Positions 46,045-58,787 of a DNA stretch of 64,000 nucleotides are shown here, piece by piece. The position numbers were made by a program, and so were the translations under genes. Position 1 is the first letter of the stretch. Each line of letters begins with the position of its first letter. Origin of the DNA: Leucaena leucocephala (lineage: Eukaryota > Streptophyta > Magnoliopsida > Fabales > Fabaceae); the NCBI GenBank assembly GCA_037074615.1, contig CM073549.1, positions 6,081,001 through 6,145,000 of the forward strand, in the 5' to 3' direction. The notes beneath the pieces are model-generated. The model worked only from the letters and a program-made list of their open reading frames with translations. It did not search any database and was not told where the DNA came from.

Positions 46045-46975
46045 CTAGAACACATGAACCTATCAAGTATAGGTATAACGAAATGCTAGTGGAGTTGAAG
46101 AATTTGAAGAAGTTGAGGTTCTTGTTGTTGGATGGATATGTAGGGCTTGCGTTGCCAAAGGAAGTCATATACAATTTGTTGTATCTTCAAGCTTTTAGTG
46201 GGAAAGGAGAGAGATTTGGAGTGATTGATGAAAATGTGTTGTTGGATGAGGTAGAAGGCTTAGATCATCTTCAAGATATACGCATTTCGCATTTCTGTCG
46301 TTAGCGTATCCTCTGTTGAAAAAATACCCATCTCCTCAAAATTGCAAAGGTGCATGTGTGAGTTACTTGTTGAAGAAGTAATTAGCTCACCAGTACTCCA
46401 AAGCTTGTTCTCATCACTTGGAAAAATGGAGCATCTTGAAACATTACAAGTTGTGGGTGACATAAAATTGAGACCAGTGGGTTCTATAGCTGCGGATATT
46501 CCGAAGAGCTCATTTTGGGGAAATGAAATAATATAATCATCCTTCTCAAGTTGATTATCTGGTATTGTCATGGTATAGTTGACTTGAATTGGCTTATACA
46601 TGCTCCAAACCTTCAAGTCCTTGAATTAGCCAGGTGTTATTCATTGGAGGAAGTTATAAGTGAAGATTTTGGGACTGCTAACACTGAGACAATGAAAAGA
46701 AATCTTTTTTGCAGTCTCACTTACCTTCGTTTGCTATTTCTGAGGAAGTTAAGGAGCATTTGTAGAATGGTATTACAGTTTCCTTGTTTAAAGGATATCC
46801 AAGTAGTAAAGTGCTCCAAATTGAAGAAGCTCCCATTTAATTCTCAAAGTGCCTTGAGAAATCTGCAATGCTTTAGAGGAGATCCTATGGGAAGACGAAA
46901 CTACCAAGCATCTTCTTTCATCAAAATTTGATTGGACTCATTGGAAAGACGAAGATAATCTTTAAAAATTTGGAG
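46045..46975 (+). pseudogene. NLR4: LRR-only remnant of a CC-NLR
   Basis: Only the LRR half is present, beginning at the segment equivalent to MNL...IEKLPEELKNLKKLRFLLLDG. CC and NB-ARC parts are missing upstream. The frame is broken at about 46304 and near 46536, with pieces reading EGLDHLQDIRISH, LFSSLGKMEHLETLQVVGDI and DLNWLIHAPNLQVLELARCY. The 3' donor (46980) and acceptor (47628) blocks of the family are retained. It is more diverged from NLR1-3 than they are from one another, so it is an older copy. Confidence 0.88.
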
Positions 46976-48586
46976 AAAGGTAATTATTTGTCATAAGTAA
47001 CGGCAATCTAGTTAAGCTTTAGAGTAAAGTTACTCTCTCTCCATGCAAATGCTAATGCTTTCTCTGATTGTGTGATTATTATAACTCTGAATAATTTACT
47101 TCCCCAAAAGGTTTAAAAATTACATATAACATAAAATATCTAAAATACTATATTAAAAGGTTAAACTTTAAGCATATTTTGTCAATATTAAATTTTTAAG
47201 TCACCATTTAAATTTACTAAACTAGTATTTTTCATTATTAGATTAACAGTGTTAAAATTATGAGATTGAAAATACTTTTTATAAATTTAAAGAATGGAAC
47301 TAAAATTTATTGTTAACTTAAAACACTAAACGTATACCTTAGCCTTTCAAAACTTGCATGTTTCTTTTTGGCAAGAAAATTACCCACATACATATTAAAT
47401 TACACGTGAAGATGGTATAATCTGATATTTTATGTTGAAAAGTGACACATAAGAGAAAAATTACAAGAGAATAACGGGCATTGGACTGTTCTATAACAAA
47501 TTGATTGATTTACAGAATATCAAACAGAAATATAAAAGAATTAATTACGAATTCATATGGTGCAATATCCCTTTTTTATCAAGAGCCTCCGCTAATCTAT
47601 TTTCTTTTCCGCTTAACTTTGCATGCAGGGATCGATCATCATTCTAAAACATCTTGCAGGATCTGTCTCAGATTTTTCCTTTAGGGGTCAAGAGCAGAGT
47701 GTCTATATTGAAGATAAACTTTTATTGAAATAAATGAGTGAGTAAATGTTGTATTGAAATAAATTCATGTATCCTTTCAAGTACCTTGTATTGATATTAC
47801 AGCAGTATCATATTGTTTTGAGTTTCATATTTCAAGTTTCATCACTGTTTACACATAAACAGTTACCATGAAATTGTATATGTTGTGTATTTAATTTGCT
47901 ACTTATTGCTCTCAAATATATGTGCCAAACGTTTGCAACTTTTGTTCTTTTATATCCAAAGTTTCTTGAGTCCCAGAGAGGTTATAATGTATTTTGCTCA
48001 ACAAAAAAAAAAAAAAAAGAACAGAGAGGTTGGAATGTAAGATCTTCAACCTTGTAAAATCCATATGAAAAAGATTATTCTAATTCAAGAAAAATATGAC
48101 AACAACAATTCTTTTCAAAATCATTTCTTACACGTCATCTTTGAAAACATGAGATCAGAGTTCACAAATCTTTTTGTGAAAACTAACAGAGTCTAGAATT
48201 GAAAGGCACAAATTTCCGTATGAATTTACTGTGTAATATATAATTTGTAACAACCATGAAACAGGTGTATGAAAAGTGGAACCAATCCTATTTGAGGTAT
48301 GCTACGTAATAAAGTCCATTCCCTAACTTTCCTCCTCCTCTAAATTTCCTATATGACCCAACAAGGCCACAACTAAATGATTCAGAAGGAAGGCTATTGG
48401 CAGCACCAAGCGAAAACAAACTTCAATAGAATACAAAAATACAGAATTTGTTGATGCAGGTATTCATCAGAAAAGAAGAAACCATATCCTGCAATTGAAG
48501 GACCAAAATGGGAACTTGATTAATGATAAATTAAGCTACAAGTGAGATTTACAAGTATCCCAACGTACAAAGAGATGTCTATCTGC
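46976..48586. other. Spacer between NLR4 and MACPF gene B
   Basis: Holds the NLR4 3' intron relic, then AT-rich sequence with an A run at 48003-48018. The stretch about 48106-48142 is the paralogous site without the CACTA element. The last about 200 bp are probable 3' UTR of MACPF B. Confidence 0.5.
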
Positions 48587-51500
48587 TTATGTAGGCACTA
48601 AATCATCTGCCATAATAGCTAACAATGAATACCGGGCCTTGATGGAGATTTTGCCTCCCTCTATACAGAGTTTGGCTCCAGCGACCACCCAATATCCAGG
48701 CGCGTCCTCTGGACCCCTAACCTTTTCCATAGTATCCACAAAGCTCAGCATTTTTGGGGCCTTTATTGGAACAGGTGCCTCGGTACCAGATTCACCATTA
48801 TAAACTACTGGTTTTATGGTATCTTCAGTAGGCTTTTCATTCTCAATCACATGATGCAGTTCCTTGCTCAGCATTGTGCTCATCAATCCTGAAAGTAGCC
48901 CTGACTTCCGAAATGGCAATGGAGATCCTTCCCATTCTGATCTGTAGATTTCTGCTGATTCTACCAGAGAAAACCCAAGCCTTAAGAAAAGAACTTTTCT
49001 CCTTTTCACATGCTTGACCTCAAGCCAGGCCCTCGTCACAATGGCCCGGGGCTCATCATCAAGGGAACTATTGTACAATACTGGCGATGTGCAGACATGT
49101 GAAAACCTTTTACACTTCACAGGTTCAAAGTAGGCTTTGTCAACTGGCTCATCATTAGATTCACAACCAATATCATAAGAGATTTTAAGGATTTGTGGAC
49201 GATTTGAAAGATGCTGGAGATGGATAGCCAGATGGTCACTCTTTCTGCCTTCCAAGAACAACCGAATACCTGTAACAGGACAATACCCAGAGTCAACCTG
49301 CAAATTTGTAAAGTTAGAAAGCAGAGTGTTAGGTATTGAAAATGAATGAAAAATAGATGCGAAATGATTACACTCACTAAAAAATAATAATAAGTGACAA
49401 ACAATGTTTAGTAACTGCTGAGAGGCGGTGTTTAATTTTAATTAATTTATTAATATTTAAATGTTTATTTTATATTATGTTTAGTTATTTCTTTTGTAAT
49501 GTACATCCTAGGATTGGATATGAATCCCATATTAATATCTTATCATATCCCATCTATCCTAGAAAAATAAATCTAAGATATTAAAATATGATATTGGGGT
49601 TAGGTTATGTTTTCCAGCCTATATAAACCTATTGTATCCTCGGTTTGTTTAAGGATTAATAATAAAACAGAAGTACTGTTTAGCCTATGCCTTCAATACT
49701 TCAATAATGATAAGATATAACGGACACTATAAAAAAAATCAACCTTTCAGTACCCCAAACATGGCTTTAAGAATGTTTGTGGTCACATTATCTGGGTAAA
49801 GAAAACTAAGCATGTAATGAGACCACAAACAATCTTATGTGTGAACCTTGTTACATTGCTTGGTGGTACATGTGGAATTGCCATAATGGAAACCCAAAGA
49901 CAAAATACAAGAATACAACGTGATTTTCCCCCTCCTTTTCGAATTTAGCCTACAACCTTCAAGTTCAGACTTTAAATAATGTAAAAACAAATTACCTTTA
50001 TGGTGCTAACATAAAGCTTGGATCCCAAGAAAGAGAACTGGAGTGATGGCGATTTGTTCCTTTGGTGTCTAGGACGAAATCCATGAAGCAAATCATCATA
50101 TAATGGAGACCATTGCCGAGGCAACTGAAATTCAAGAAATTGATGAAGTTCGTCTATTTTGGGTTTATCTGCATCAAATAAACATTCATTTAACACTCAT
50201 ACCAGATAAATCACATTATTTGAATCCATAAATAAGATTATTCTGATCTTAACCTCAGTACCAAAAGTCAGATTTCCTAGCGTCAGTACAATAAGATCTG
50301 TAAATGATAACCATTATACGAAGTGTACAATTTTATATCTGACTCAATCCAATCAGTCCTTGGTGGCCTGATCTGAATGTTTCAGAACAACTCTAGATAA
50401 ATCTTGCGGGAAATTATTTGAGATTACTCGCTTAAATATGCATGTTAAAGAATCAAAAATATGTCAATAGAAGTGAACAAATGCTTCCTAGGATGTTAAT
50501 GGATAATGCTCCCCCAGTTGCATTTATCCTATAACATAGGATTTGAAATGATTAATCATCATATGCATGCTCGCAAGGATGTTAATGGATAATGCTCCCT
50601 CAGTTGAATATAATCCATGAATAACATTTCCATCTCAAATATGGAATTAAATGGGATAAAATGCAATACCAAAAGTCTAATCTTTATTCACAATAATCTC
50701 ATTTTTCATCTTAGAGCAAATACTAACTAGTCAAAATCAAAACCTTTCTACTTATCCTTCCAAGTGAACCCTAAACCAAGTCAGAGGTTTCATTGGCTCC
50801 AAGACATGTTAGATAAGTCAACTGAAATTGAAAATTGCCAAAACACAGAAAATAAACCACAATAACTTAAGCAATAATAATGTCAACTGAAGTTGAAAAC
50901 AATATACAGAGATTGAAATTGGCGATCAAGAAAAGTGTATTCACATCTGAGATACAACTTCATCGCATGCCTTAGGTACCCATTGACCGGGCTGGAACTG
51001 AGCAGTGAAGTAATAGGCACAAACAGCATTGATATGGCATCAGGTGACTGTGATATAGTAGAAAGCCACTCCTTATGGTGCTGGTGAATGCCAACAATAC
51101 CTCCCCTTCGAACAGAAATGCTTATGACATCCTGTTTGAAGTATATTCAAATAACAGCTCAAAAGATGATTGCATAATGCGTTGAAGAAGCAATGACAGA
51201 TGAAGTTAATACCAACCTCCTTGGTTGAGTGACTTTTCACAATTGGTCTAACAGCTGCAGCAAGAGCTACATCAACCTCCCATCGCACATCTCTATCATC
51301 CTGCAAAAATGACAACAAATATTTTTAGACAAGTAGAACATCTCATTCATATATTCTTTAAAATTTTAATATGAAGGTAATTAGTCAAAATCAATTTTTC
51401 CCTGTCTATTATGCTTAATATTAAAATTTAAAGATATGTATATGCATTAACTATAACATCCCCGCATGAATTACCAGCATGGAATATAAAAATATGTCTT

Positions 51501-53854
51501 TCTGTCAAGGTGATTATGAGCGCACACAAGTATAGCAAACGAGCGCAGTTTTATTATCAACAAATCATTTTAAGAAGAAAATATCAATATATTTCTCATT
51601 CCCATTCACCAGAATGTCTTCCTGGTAATTAAGATTAAATTCATAGGGTTACTATCAGTAAAAGAAAAAGGCAAAAAAAAAAAAGATAAAACAGCATTCA
51701 TAAAAGAATAGGAACAAAATTGTTTCATTAAATAAAGATATTCTCATCTCACACAGGATCTATGTCTTCGGTCCTAAAACAAACTAGCATGCTAAAATGA
51801 AGCCCTGCTAATGGTGTGGAGGAACAGGAGAAGCAGTTATTGTTGGGAAAAATCACAATCAATTGTTTCATGACAGACTAAAAGATTTAAAATGGAATCC
51901 TACAGCTTCTTCTAATGTTAGTGTGTCTATTTTTAAGCGCAGGAAAAGAAGAAGCATTGTGTATGGCATCTTCTTGACAGTATATATAATTATTTTTACA
52001 CAGTTAAAAATGTTCGTGATGCAATAAATCTTCTGAACCTTCAATGTTATTGATATTTCAGCTTGATCAGAACTGGAAAATCTATCTTCATCCTCAGAAA
52101 ACCTCTTATCAGCTTCTTTCTTAAGCAATCCTTGCACTTCAGTGGGTTGAAGATGTGAACTTTTGAACTGCTTCATATGAACCACGTCTTTACCTCCCAT
52201 CTTCACCCCGACAACAATATGGGTGCCATATTTCTCAATGAACCTGAAGAATCATGTTTTATTCAGCGCACCATTCAGGTAAAAGGAAACTTAAAAAGTT
52301 TAAGGATGGAAAACAAGAAAAAGTAGGTTCAAAACTCATTCACTTAGACTGCTAGCATATTCTACTTAAATATCTATATCTATGATGCTATTCTTGCTAG
52401 CAAGACCTTATAGTTTATTGACTTTCATCTCATGTAATATAAGCTTGAGAAAATTATCAATTGTTACAGTCAGATTTTGAAAGTAAACCCCATCAGGTTG
52501 CAGGTCTATTAACAAGAATTCCGTTAAGGTATCAAACTGCATTTCCATGATGACACAGAGAAAAGATAATAATATGGTCACACAAGAAATATTTTCATTC
52601 AAACAAAGTTTTACCACATTAACAACAATAAAAGTAACAATAATAACAAATCAACTATAGTAGTAATAGAAATCAAGTAAATGAATGAAGGTATAACAAC
52701 AAGAAAAACAAATACACTTACTCAGCAAGAGCGGCAGGATTCCATGAAGTAGGCACTTGGTTTTTCACATGCTCAGAGAGGGTTAGGTGGGCTCTATCTA
52801 ACTCAACACTATACAAAGTTATGAACCAACCATCAAATGCAAGGGTTTTAATGGAAGCTGCTTCTTTCTTCCAACGGTTCCTCATGTCAAACATGGCATT
52901 GAATAAGCCAGACGGAACCTTCCCAGATAAAGAAAGTGCTAAATTAAATTGTTCAGACATCTGCAACAAGGAAAATTCAGAAGGATTTCCGTTACTCAAA
53001 GTGCAACGCATTTACATACAAAGATATATGTGTGTGTATTAGTCGATCATGTATATCTCTACAGTTGAACAAACATGATTTCATGCAAGTGTAAATTAGA
53101 GAAGTTAATAGATTTTCATTTTTGAAATCATTTATGAATGCTACAAGAAAATCAGAGGTGATAGTCGAGCAGGGTTTTTAAAGGAAAAAATAATACTCGC
53201 AAGAGACTTATGCTTTTCTTTTTTCAATTGGAGAACTTAAAAAATTACTTGACCGCATTCAACCTCAATCTAGTTAGAAATTTAATATATGTATGAATTA
53301 CTTCAAAAATGAACTTGCTATCAATCATTAGTCAATCTTTCTTATTACTTTTTTACAGAGTTACAAGAGTCATTTTCTGCCTCCAAAGTTAACCTTTTTT
53401 TCTCATTTTTTAGTTCACTCTGTTATGTCTACTAAACGATTAAGTTAAAATTTGAAGTGGACATTTACATACTTACAGCAGGTGCAGAAGAAACCATTAA
53501 CAAGTGTGAAATGGAAAAACTTCACAATAGAGGGATAAAACATCCGACTTACATGTTTATTACACAAGGGAACAATAGCGCCGCTGGGGAAGTTACCTGA
53601 TGGAAGGAAAGAACTTGGGAGAAATCTCTGAAGCTTTCGCCAGGGTGGCAGTTGACGGATGCAGAAACGTCGGGGACAGTAACGCCGCCGGGGAAGACGA
53701 GCGCCTTGCTCCGGTTACTGGGAAGGTCGACGACTCTGGCCTTGCATCCCGATAATCGAACGTCCCTGCAAACATCGTATCCCAATCCAATTGCAGCGAT
53801 CGCTTTCTCGGCTGCCGATTGCGGATCCAAGCCTCCATTCCTTAAGCTCATCAT
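48587..53854 (-). CDS. MACPF-domain protein B (CAD1/NSL1 family), seven exons
   Basis: Exons on minus: 53854-53597, 52960-52722, 52243-52039, 51300-51217, 51131-50945, 50168-49996, 49297-48587. Phases agree; 1857 nt, 618 aa plus stop. Exons 2, 4 and 6 have exactly the same lengths as in gene A (239, 84, 173), confirming duplication. The MACPF signature FIEKYGTHIVVGVKMGG is at about residues 167-183; C-terminal marks are LPRQWSPLYDDLLHG, VTGIRLFLEGRKSDHLAIHL and PGYWVVAGAKLC. The start has two adjacent ATGs (53854 and 53851). Exon 3 is 9 nt longer than in A, with an acidic/Ser insert. Predicted role as for gene A: a membrane-attack-complex/perforin-fold protein probably affecting immune cell death. 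No lesions seen. Confidence 0.9.
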
Positions 53855-56545
53855 TCAACTTTCCCTACTTCATTGACGACGATCGACGCGAGAAGTCAAT
53901 AACAACTAGTCATTTACTTGCTCGACCAATTTTTCTAAGGTCGTCGCCGGCCCCACCGTGAAACTCCCTTCCATGCGGGACGGAAATTGCCCTGTCCCTT
54001 CCCCGCCGACTTCCATGACTTGGTACTGTCCCCATTGCTACATTTGTTTGTCTTGCGATTTCCCCGTGACTAATGACTCCAAACAAATAAGGGTCTGGGA
54101 AACATTAGTAGATTAATTACAATTAAAAAATCTTAAAATGTAAAATTTAAAACAAAGTATGATCTGAATTTATTAATTATTTATAATAAGAGTTTATTAT
54201 ATAAGGAAAACTGGGGATTGACAAATTAATTGAAAAATAGGATTTAAAATTCGACAGAACTTAGTTATATATTGTAAAAAAATTGTTATACATAACTAAA
54301 GATAATTGCACATTTTGAAATATTATTTTTATATTGGTACAAATTATATTTTACGAAATGTAATTGCATAAAAGGCACATAGTACATAATGAAAGGTAAT
54401 TGTATATTATAAAAAATCATTTGTATGTTAAATAATTACATATTATAAAATGGTATTTATATATCATGAAAGATAGGTGGTGTCAAAAGCCAATTAATTT
54501 CTCAATTCTGAATTTTTGTTCAATTTTCACTTTATTTATTAGGGAAGATAATTAATAAATGAAAAACCTACACATGTACACATTTTAGTGCTTAGAGGTG
54601 CACTCTAGTTTTTTTATTGTTCTATAGACAACTCATGTTAGTGTTTTGTTTAGGAAATCCTAAAAATATTTACGTCATTAAAACAAATTATATAAGCCAA
54701 AATCACTTAAAAATAAGTTGATATAAACACTTAACCTAACTCACTAAAACTAAAATAAATTAGTTAAAATAATGAAATTGACTTAAGTTTTTTTTTTCAT
54801 TTTCATTCTTAACAAATACTGTTTTTAAATATTTTTAATTATTTTTTTTTTTAGATTTATCCAGACCGACTAATGCCCCCAGTCCAAATCATTTGAGAAG
54901 GAGAGTATTTACTGATAATGTATATATCTATGAAGGAAAAGGGTTAAGGAAAAGTTAAAAAGAACTATACCCAGTTGCCAGCTGGTATATTTGGGGATAT
55001 AAGTAAGTTGATTTATGGTTGAATTTAATTATAATCAGTCTAATCTTAACGGCTTCAATTAGTTTTACTTCATAATCTTTGACTAACACAATCCCAGTTT
55101 GTGCACGACTGGGCAAAAGGACATGAAAAGGAAATTTGCAAATCAAATGAACACTTCATAATTTCTCACTATGCCAAGATAACAATTAGATAATCTTTAT
55201 AATTACAATTAAAGCCTTCTCCCACTATGCAATTTGTATAATTGAAGACAAATAATCATAGTGATCAATAAGTCTCACCAAATTAAACACTACTATGTTG
55301 ATACCTTTTTAATTTATATAGGCAACGTGAGAAGATCTAAGTCTGTAGTTATACAGAGTATCTCTTTTTTTTTTCTCAAAATGTATTAATTAATTGCTAC
55401 TCTCATCTTTAAAATAAGAGTTAATTAATTTTCTTAGATAGATTAAAAAAATTAAATAAATCTGTTAATTATAACTAATATAAGAACTAGTTAACTAATT
55501 TAAATAAATTAAAAAGTATATAATATATGTTATCTTGAAGAATTTAATTTAGTCATAATTATTAGTTTATTTAGATTTTTTAATCTATTTATAAAAGATA
55601 AAATATTAAAGACCGTGGAGATTAATTCCATGAATTGCCCATATGGGAAAGGATATAGTAAAAAGGTAAATTTACTTTGTCGATCTTAACAACTCAATTT
55701 CTTTTACTTCATGATCTTTGACTAACCCATACACAACGTCCAATATGGGGCAAAAGGACATAAATTGTTGGATTTCAGGTCCGTAGTTAATGAGCCGAGA
55801 TATTCATTTAATGAGGTTATTTGGCCAAATTAAATAATATTAAATTAATTAGTATTTAATTGAAAGAAAAAGATCATACTTGAAATTAATCTTATTCAAA
55901 TCCAATATATCTTATTGAATTAAAATATTATAAGTGGTTGGGGAAGTTATTCCTAATATTGATCACAATCACTTATCCAATATTTAAAAAGCAAATAAAA
56001 TAGAAGATATTTCCTATCATTAATATCCGAAATAACTTCTCTTCAAATTGGGGTAGCCCCCATGAGTTAAAATCCATTAGTTTGTTTGTTGTTTAATCTT
56101 TTTTTTCTCCATAGAGAGAGATAAGTTTCACCAATTTTGAACTCACAAGCCTAAATTTTCATTAATTGATCTCTCCTTTATTTTTTTATCAAACTATTTC
56201 TCATTGCCCATTATATCCATCTATTTTCCATTGCGTAAATTGCATGATTGTAAAGAACTACACAAGTTAATATCTTCTACCGTTTTCATTATAATGGACT
56301 CGATCACGATTATTGTATGATATATTTATCTTTAATTATATGAATTCTTGATTGGAAATTATATTGGGAAAAAGATAAAGAAAAACTAAATAAATTTAAA
56401 AATGATAATTTAAACATATGAATATTTAAAAAGATCGATTGGGCAGGAGGCCAAATCTGTCTTTTATAAATTTAGATGAAAAAGATCAAGTTACCCCCTA
56501 AAAGATTTTGAAGAAAAAGCTTGAGAATTAAGTTGAATTCAATAT
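53855..56545. other. MACPF B upstream region and AT-rich spacer
   Basis: The first about 200 bp are GC-richer and probably promoter/5' UTR. The remainder is A/T-rich with old Stowaway-like blocks near 55380-55600. No reading frame with recognisable similarity. Confidence 0.5.
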
Positions 56546-57226
56546 GATTTGTAACTCGTTTAATAAGATTTGTAACTTCTACAATAAAATTTATAACTCC
56601 TGCAATGACATTTGTAACTTTAACTATGAGATTTGTAACTTCATCTTTGGCATTTGCAAGTTTAATTATTTGATTTATAACTCATCTAATAAAATTTACA
56701 ATTCTTCCAATAGAATTTGTAACTTCAACTATGAGATTTATAACTTCAATAATGACATTTGCAAGTTCAATTTTGGGATTTACAACTCTTATAATGGTAT
56801 TTACAACTTTAACTATGTGATTTATAACTTCAATAATAGGATTTATAATAGAGCTGATAATTTGGTTTAGGCCCGCCAACCCGCTAAAAAATGAGGGGTT
56901 GGATTGCTAAATTTGTGGCTTATTTTGGTGTGTCACCAACTCAACCCGCGACGGACAAACCCGTATTCGGCAAATTGGCCCCTATTACCACCTCTAATTT
57001 ACAACTTTATCAATGACATTTGTAAATTTAATTATGAGATTTCTAACTCGTCTAATGTGATTTGTAACTCTTCTAATAGGATTTAAAATTCTTGCAATGG
57101 CATTTATAATTTTAACTATGTGATTTATAACTTTAATAACGGGATTTATAACTTTATCAATGTCATTTGTAAGTTCAATTATAGAATTTACAACTCATCC
57201 AATGAGATTTGCAAGTTCATTTTAAA
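56546..57226. repeat. 21-bp minisatellite, 25 units without an indel
   Basis: Diverged units of the type GATTTGTAACTTCAACTATGA follow each other at exactly 21 bp. Fourteen full units run 56546-56839, unit 15 is split by a MITE at 56849-56996, and units 16-25 run 57017-57226. Removing the MITE and one target copy keeps the period exact. Because 21 is a multiple of three, the plus frame reads as ICNFNYE-like heptads and the minus frame as hydrophobic heptads (VINLIVEVTN). These frames are not proof of coding. 21 bp is also two DNA helical turns. Confidence 0.93.
56849..56996. mobile_element. 148-bp hAT MITE inside the minisatellite
   Basis: Ends TAGAGCTGATAAT and, inverted, TAGAGGTGGTAAT. The near-perfect 8-bp target duplication is ATTTATAA / ATTTACAA (56841-56848 and 56997-57004). 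The ends carry GCCCGCCAACCCGC-type blocks as in the larger hAT MITEs. The phase of the 21-bp array is continuous across it, which independently supports the boundaries. Confidence 0.88.
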
Positions 57227-58265
57227 ATTTCGAAAGCTCTAATTAATTTTAACTAAATTACTTAATTTATGATAAGCCTTAATAATAAGTACATGAGCGA
57301 GTAAAAGAAGCCATGCGGATGTATGAATAAGAAAAAAAGCCAAGGGTCATCACTGGCAATTATTTCCCCCCCAATATATATATATATATATATATGGTGA
57401 GTGTGTTAGAAGAGGGAGTGAGATTAATTAGCAATAAAAATAAAAAGGCTGTTTTGTATGCTCTTGTGTATATATTTTGGTATCTTGAAAGCAAAGGCTT
57501 TGTCATTGAGGTTTAAATAATTGCCAAAACTTGCACAGTTTTAATTTGCCTTTAGAAACAGCATGATGAAGAAAATCCCGAGGTGGATTATTCAAATATG
57601 CACAATAGGCTTGAAGCTCTTGTCAATCCCAACAGGTAAAAATGATTGGTGGGGCACATGATGGTGCTCGCAGAAGGGTAAGGACAAATATGACAATGGG
57701 TAGCAACTATACGTACAGTTTACTTGTAATTAAGGAACTCAAAAGGCTACTTAAAAATAAGTCTCCAATTCAAGCTTTGTGCTTTGTATTGACATTTGAG
57801 AGAGCTTTTCCTTAAATCCAAAATAGTTAGCAGTAATGAATATTGGCAAAGCATATAGCCCTAGTGCCAAAAAGCATTTCTACAACGACATTTTTGCGTT
57901 TCATCACTACTAGACGTTGCTACTCCATGCGCCCCCTAAGCTTTGTTCCCCATGTGGATTGCAGCTATCTAACGCGTTTTGACATGAACGCCAATTCAGT
58001 TTCGGCCCTCTCATTTTATAAAGGGATAATCTCTAAATTTATCCAGAAAATTTGTATTCATGAGCTGTCGATATTTAGAATTTTTATATAAGTACTGTTG
58101 TTCTAAAATTTTTTAAATCATAACAATTTCACCCAGACAATTATCCAAAATTATATTTAACTATTCATTGATCAATATACTAATGTTGCGCATCACATTG
58201 TATCTGCATCATCTTTTATTGTGTTAATATGTAAATTTATCTTAAAAAAATTCATTAAATAGTGT
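57227..58265. other. Spacer with TA microsatellite
   Basis: (TA)n at 57374-57395. A plus-strand frame at 57843-58091 has no recognisable domain and no supporting signals. Otherwise nothing seen. Confidence 0.45.
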
Positions 58266-58787
58266 TAGGTATCCAGAATTTTTTTTTAATATCCTCCGCC
58301 GTTATCTAGGTTAAGTTTGGTAATTAGTTTTCTAAATATATTAAGTTAACTAATCCACGTATCATCCATATTTTTTTTATGTTAGAGTTTATAAATAAGA
58401 AAAAATTAAAAAAATTAGCATCCATCCAGCTTCCAAACTCCATTCTTAACAGAATATCATCACTCTTAAGAAACTATACTCCAAGTTGGTACATTTTTTG
58501 TATATAAAAGTATAAAAAAAATATAGAAGGCAAGAACTATGAGAGTTCTTGAAAGTCATAAATGATAGGGTCAATTTTAAGAATAACTACAAGTATATTT
58601 TATCTTATAAGTATAAAAAGATAACATGAGACTGGCCATGTGCTCCTTATTTATAAATCGGATTTTGAAAAAATATAGTAGATTGTTCAACTTAGCATAT
58701 TTGATCAATTATCAGTCAAACTAAACTTAGATAACGGTTAGGGTGGTATTGAAGCCAAAAAAAATTTGGATACCCAGCGCTCCTAAG
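58266..58787. mobile_element. Inverted-repeat (MITE-like) element
   Basis: The left arm GGTATCCAGAATTTTTTTT...CCGTTATCTAGGTTAAGTTTG is matched inverted at the right by GGTATCCAAATTTTTTTTGG...CCGTTATCTAAGTTTAGTTTG (about 58690-58787). The arms are about 80-90 bp; the core is AT-rich. A weaker outer similarity (AAATTTATCC(C)AGAA) suggests the real ends may lie about 30-200 bp further out. Class unknown. Confidence 0.5.

Noticed and set aside
56544..56879. Heptad-repeat proteins on both strands of the 21-bp array
   Set aside because: The period of 21 keeps frames open automatically; without transcript or homologue it is not called as a gene, only reported as a finding.
56546..57226. CRISPR-like array
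   Set aside because: There are no unique spacers between repeats; it is a head-to-tail minisatellite in a plant genome.
57843..58091. 82-codon plus-strand frame
   Set aside because: No domain and no conserved signals; the end of the frame reads into AT-rich noise.
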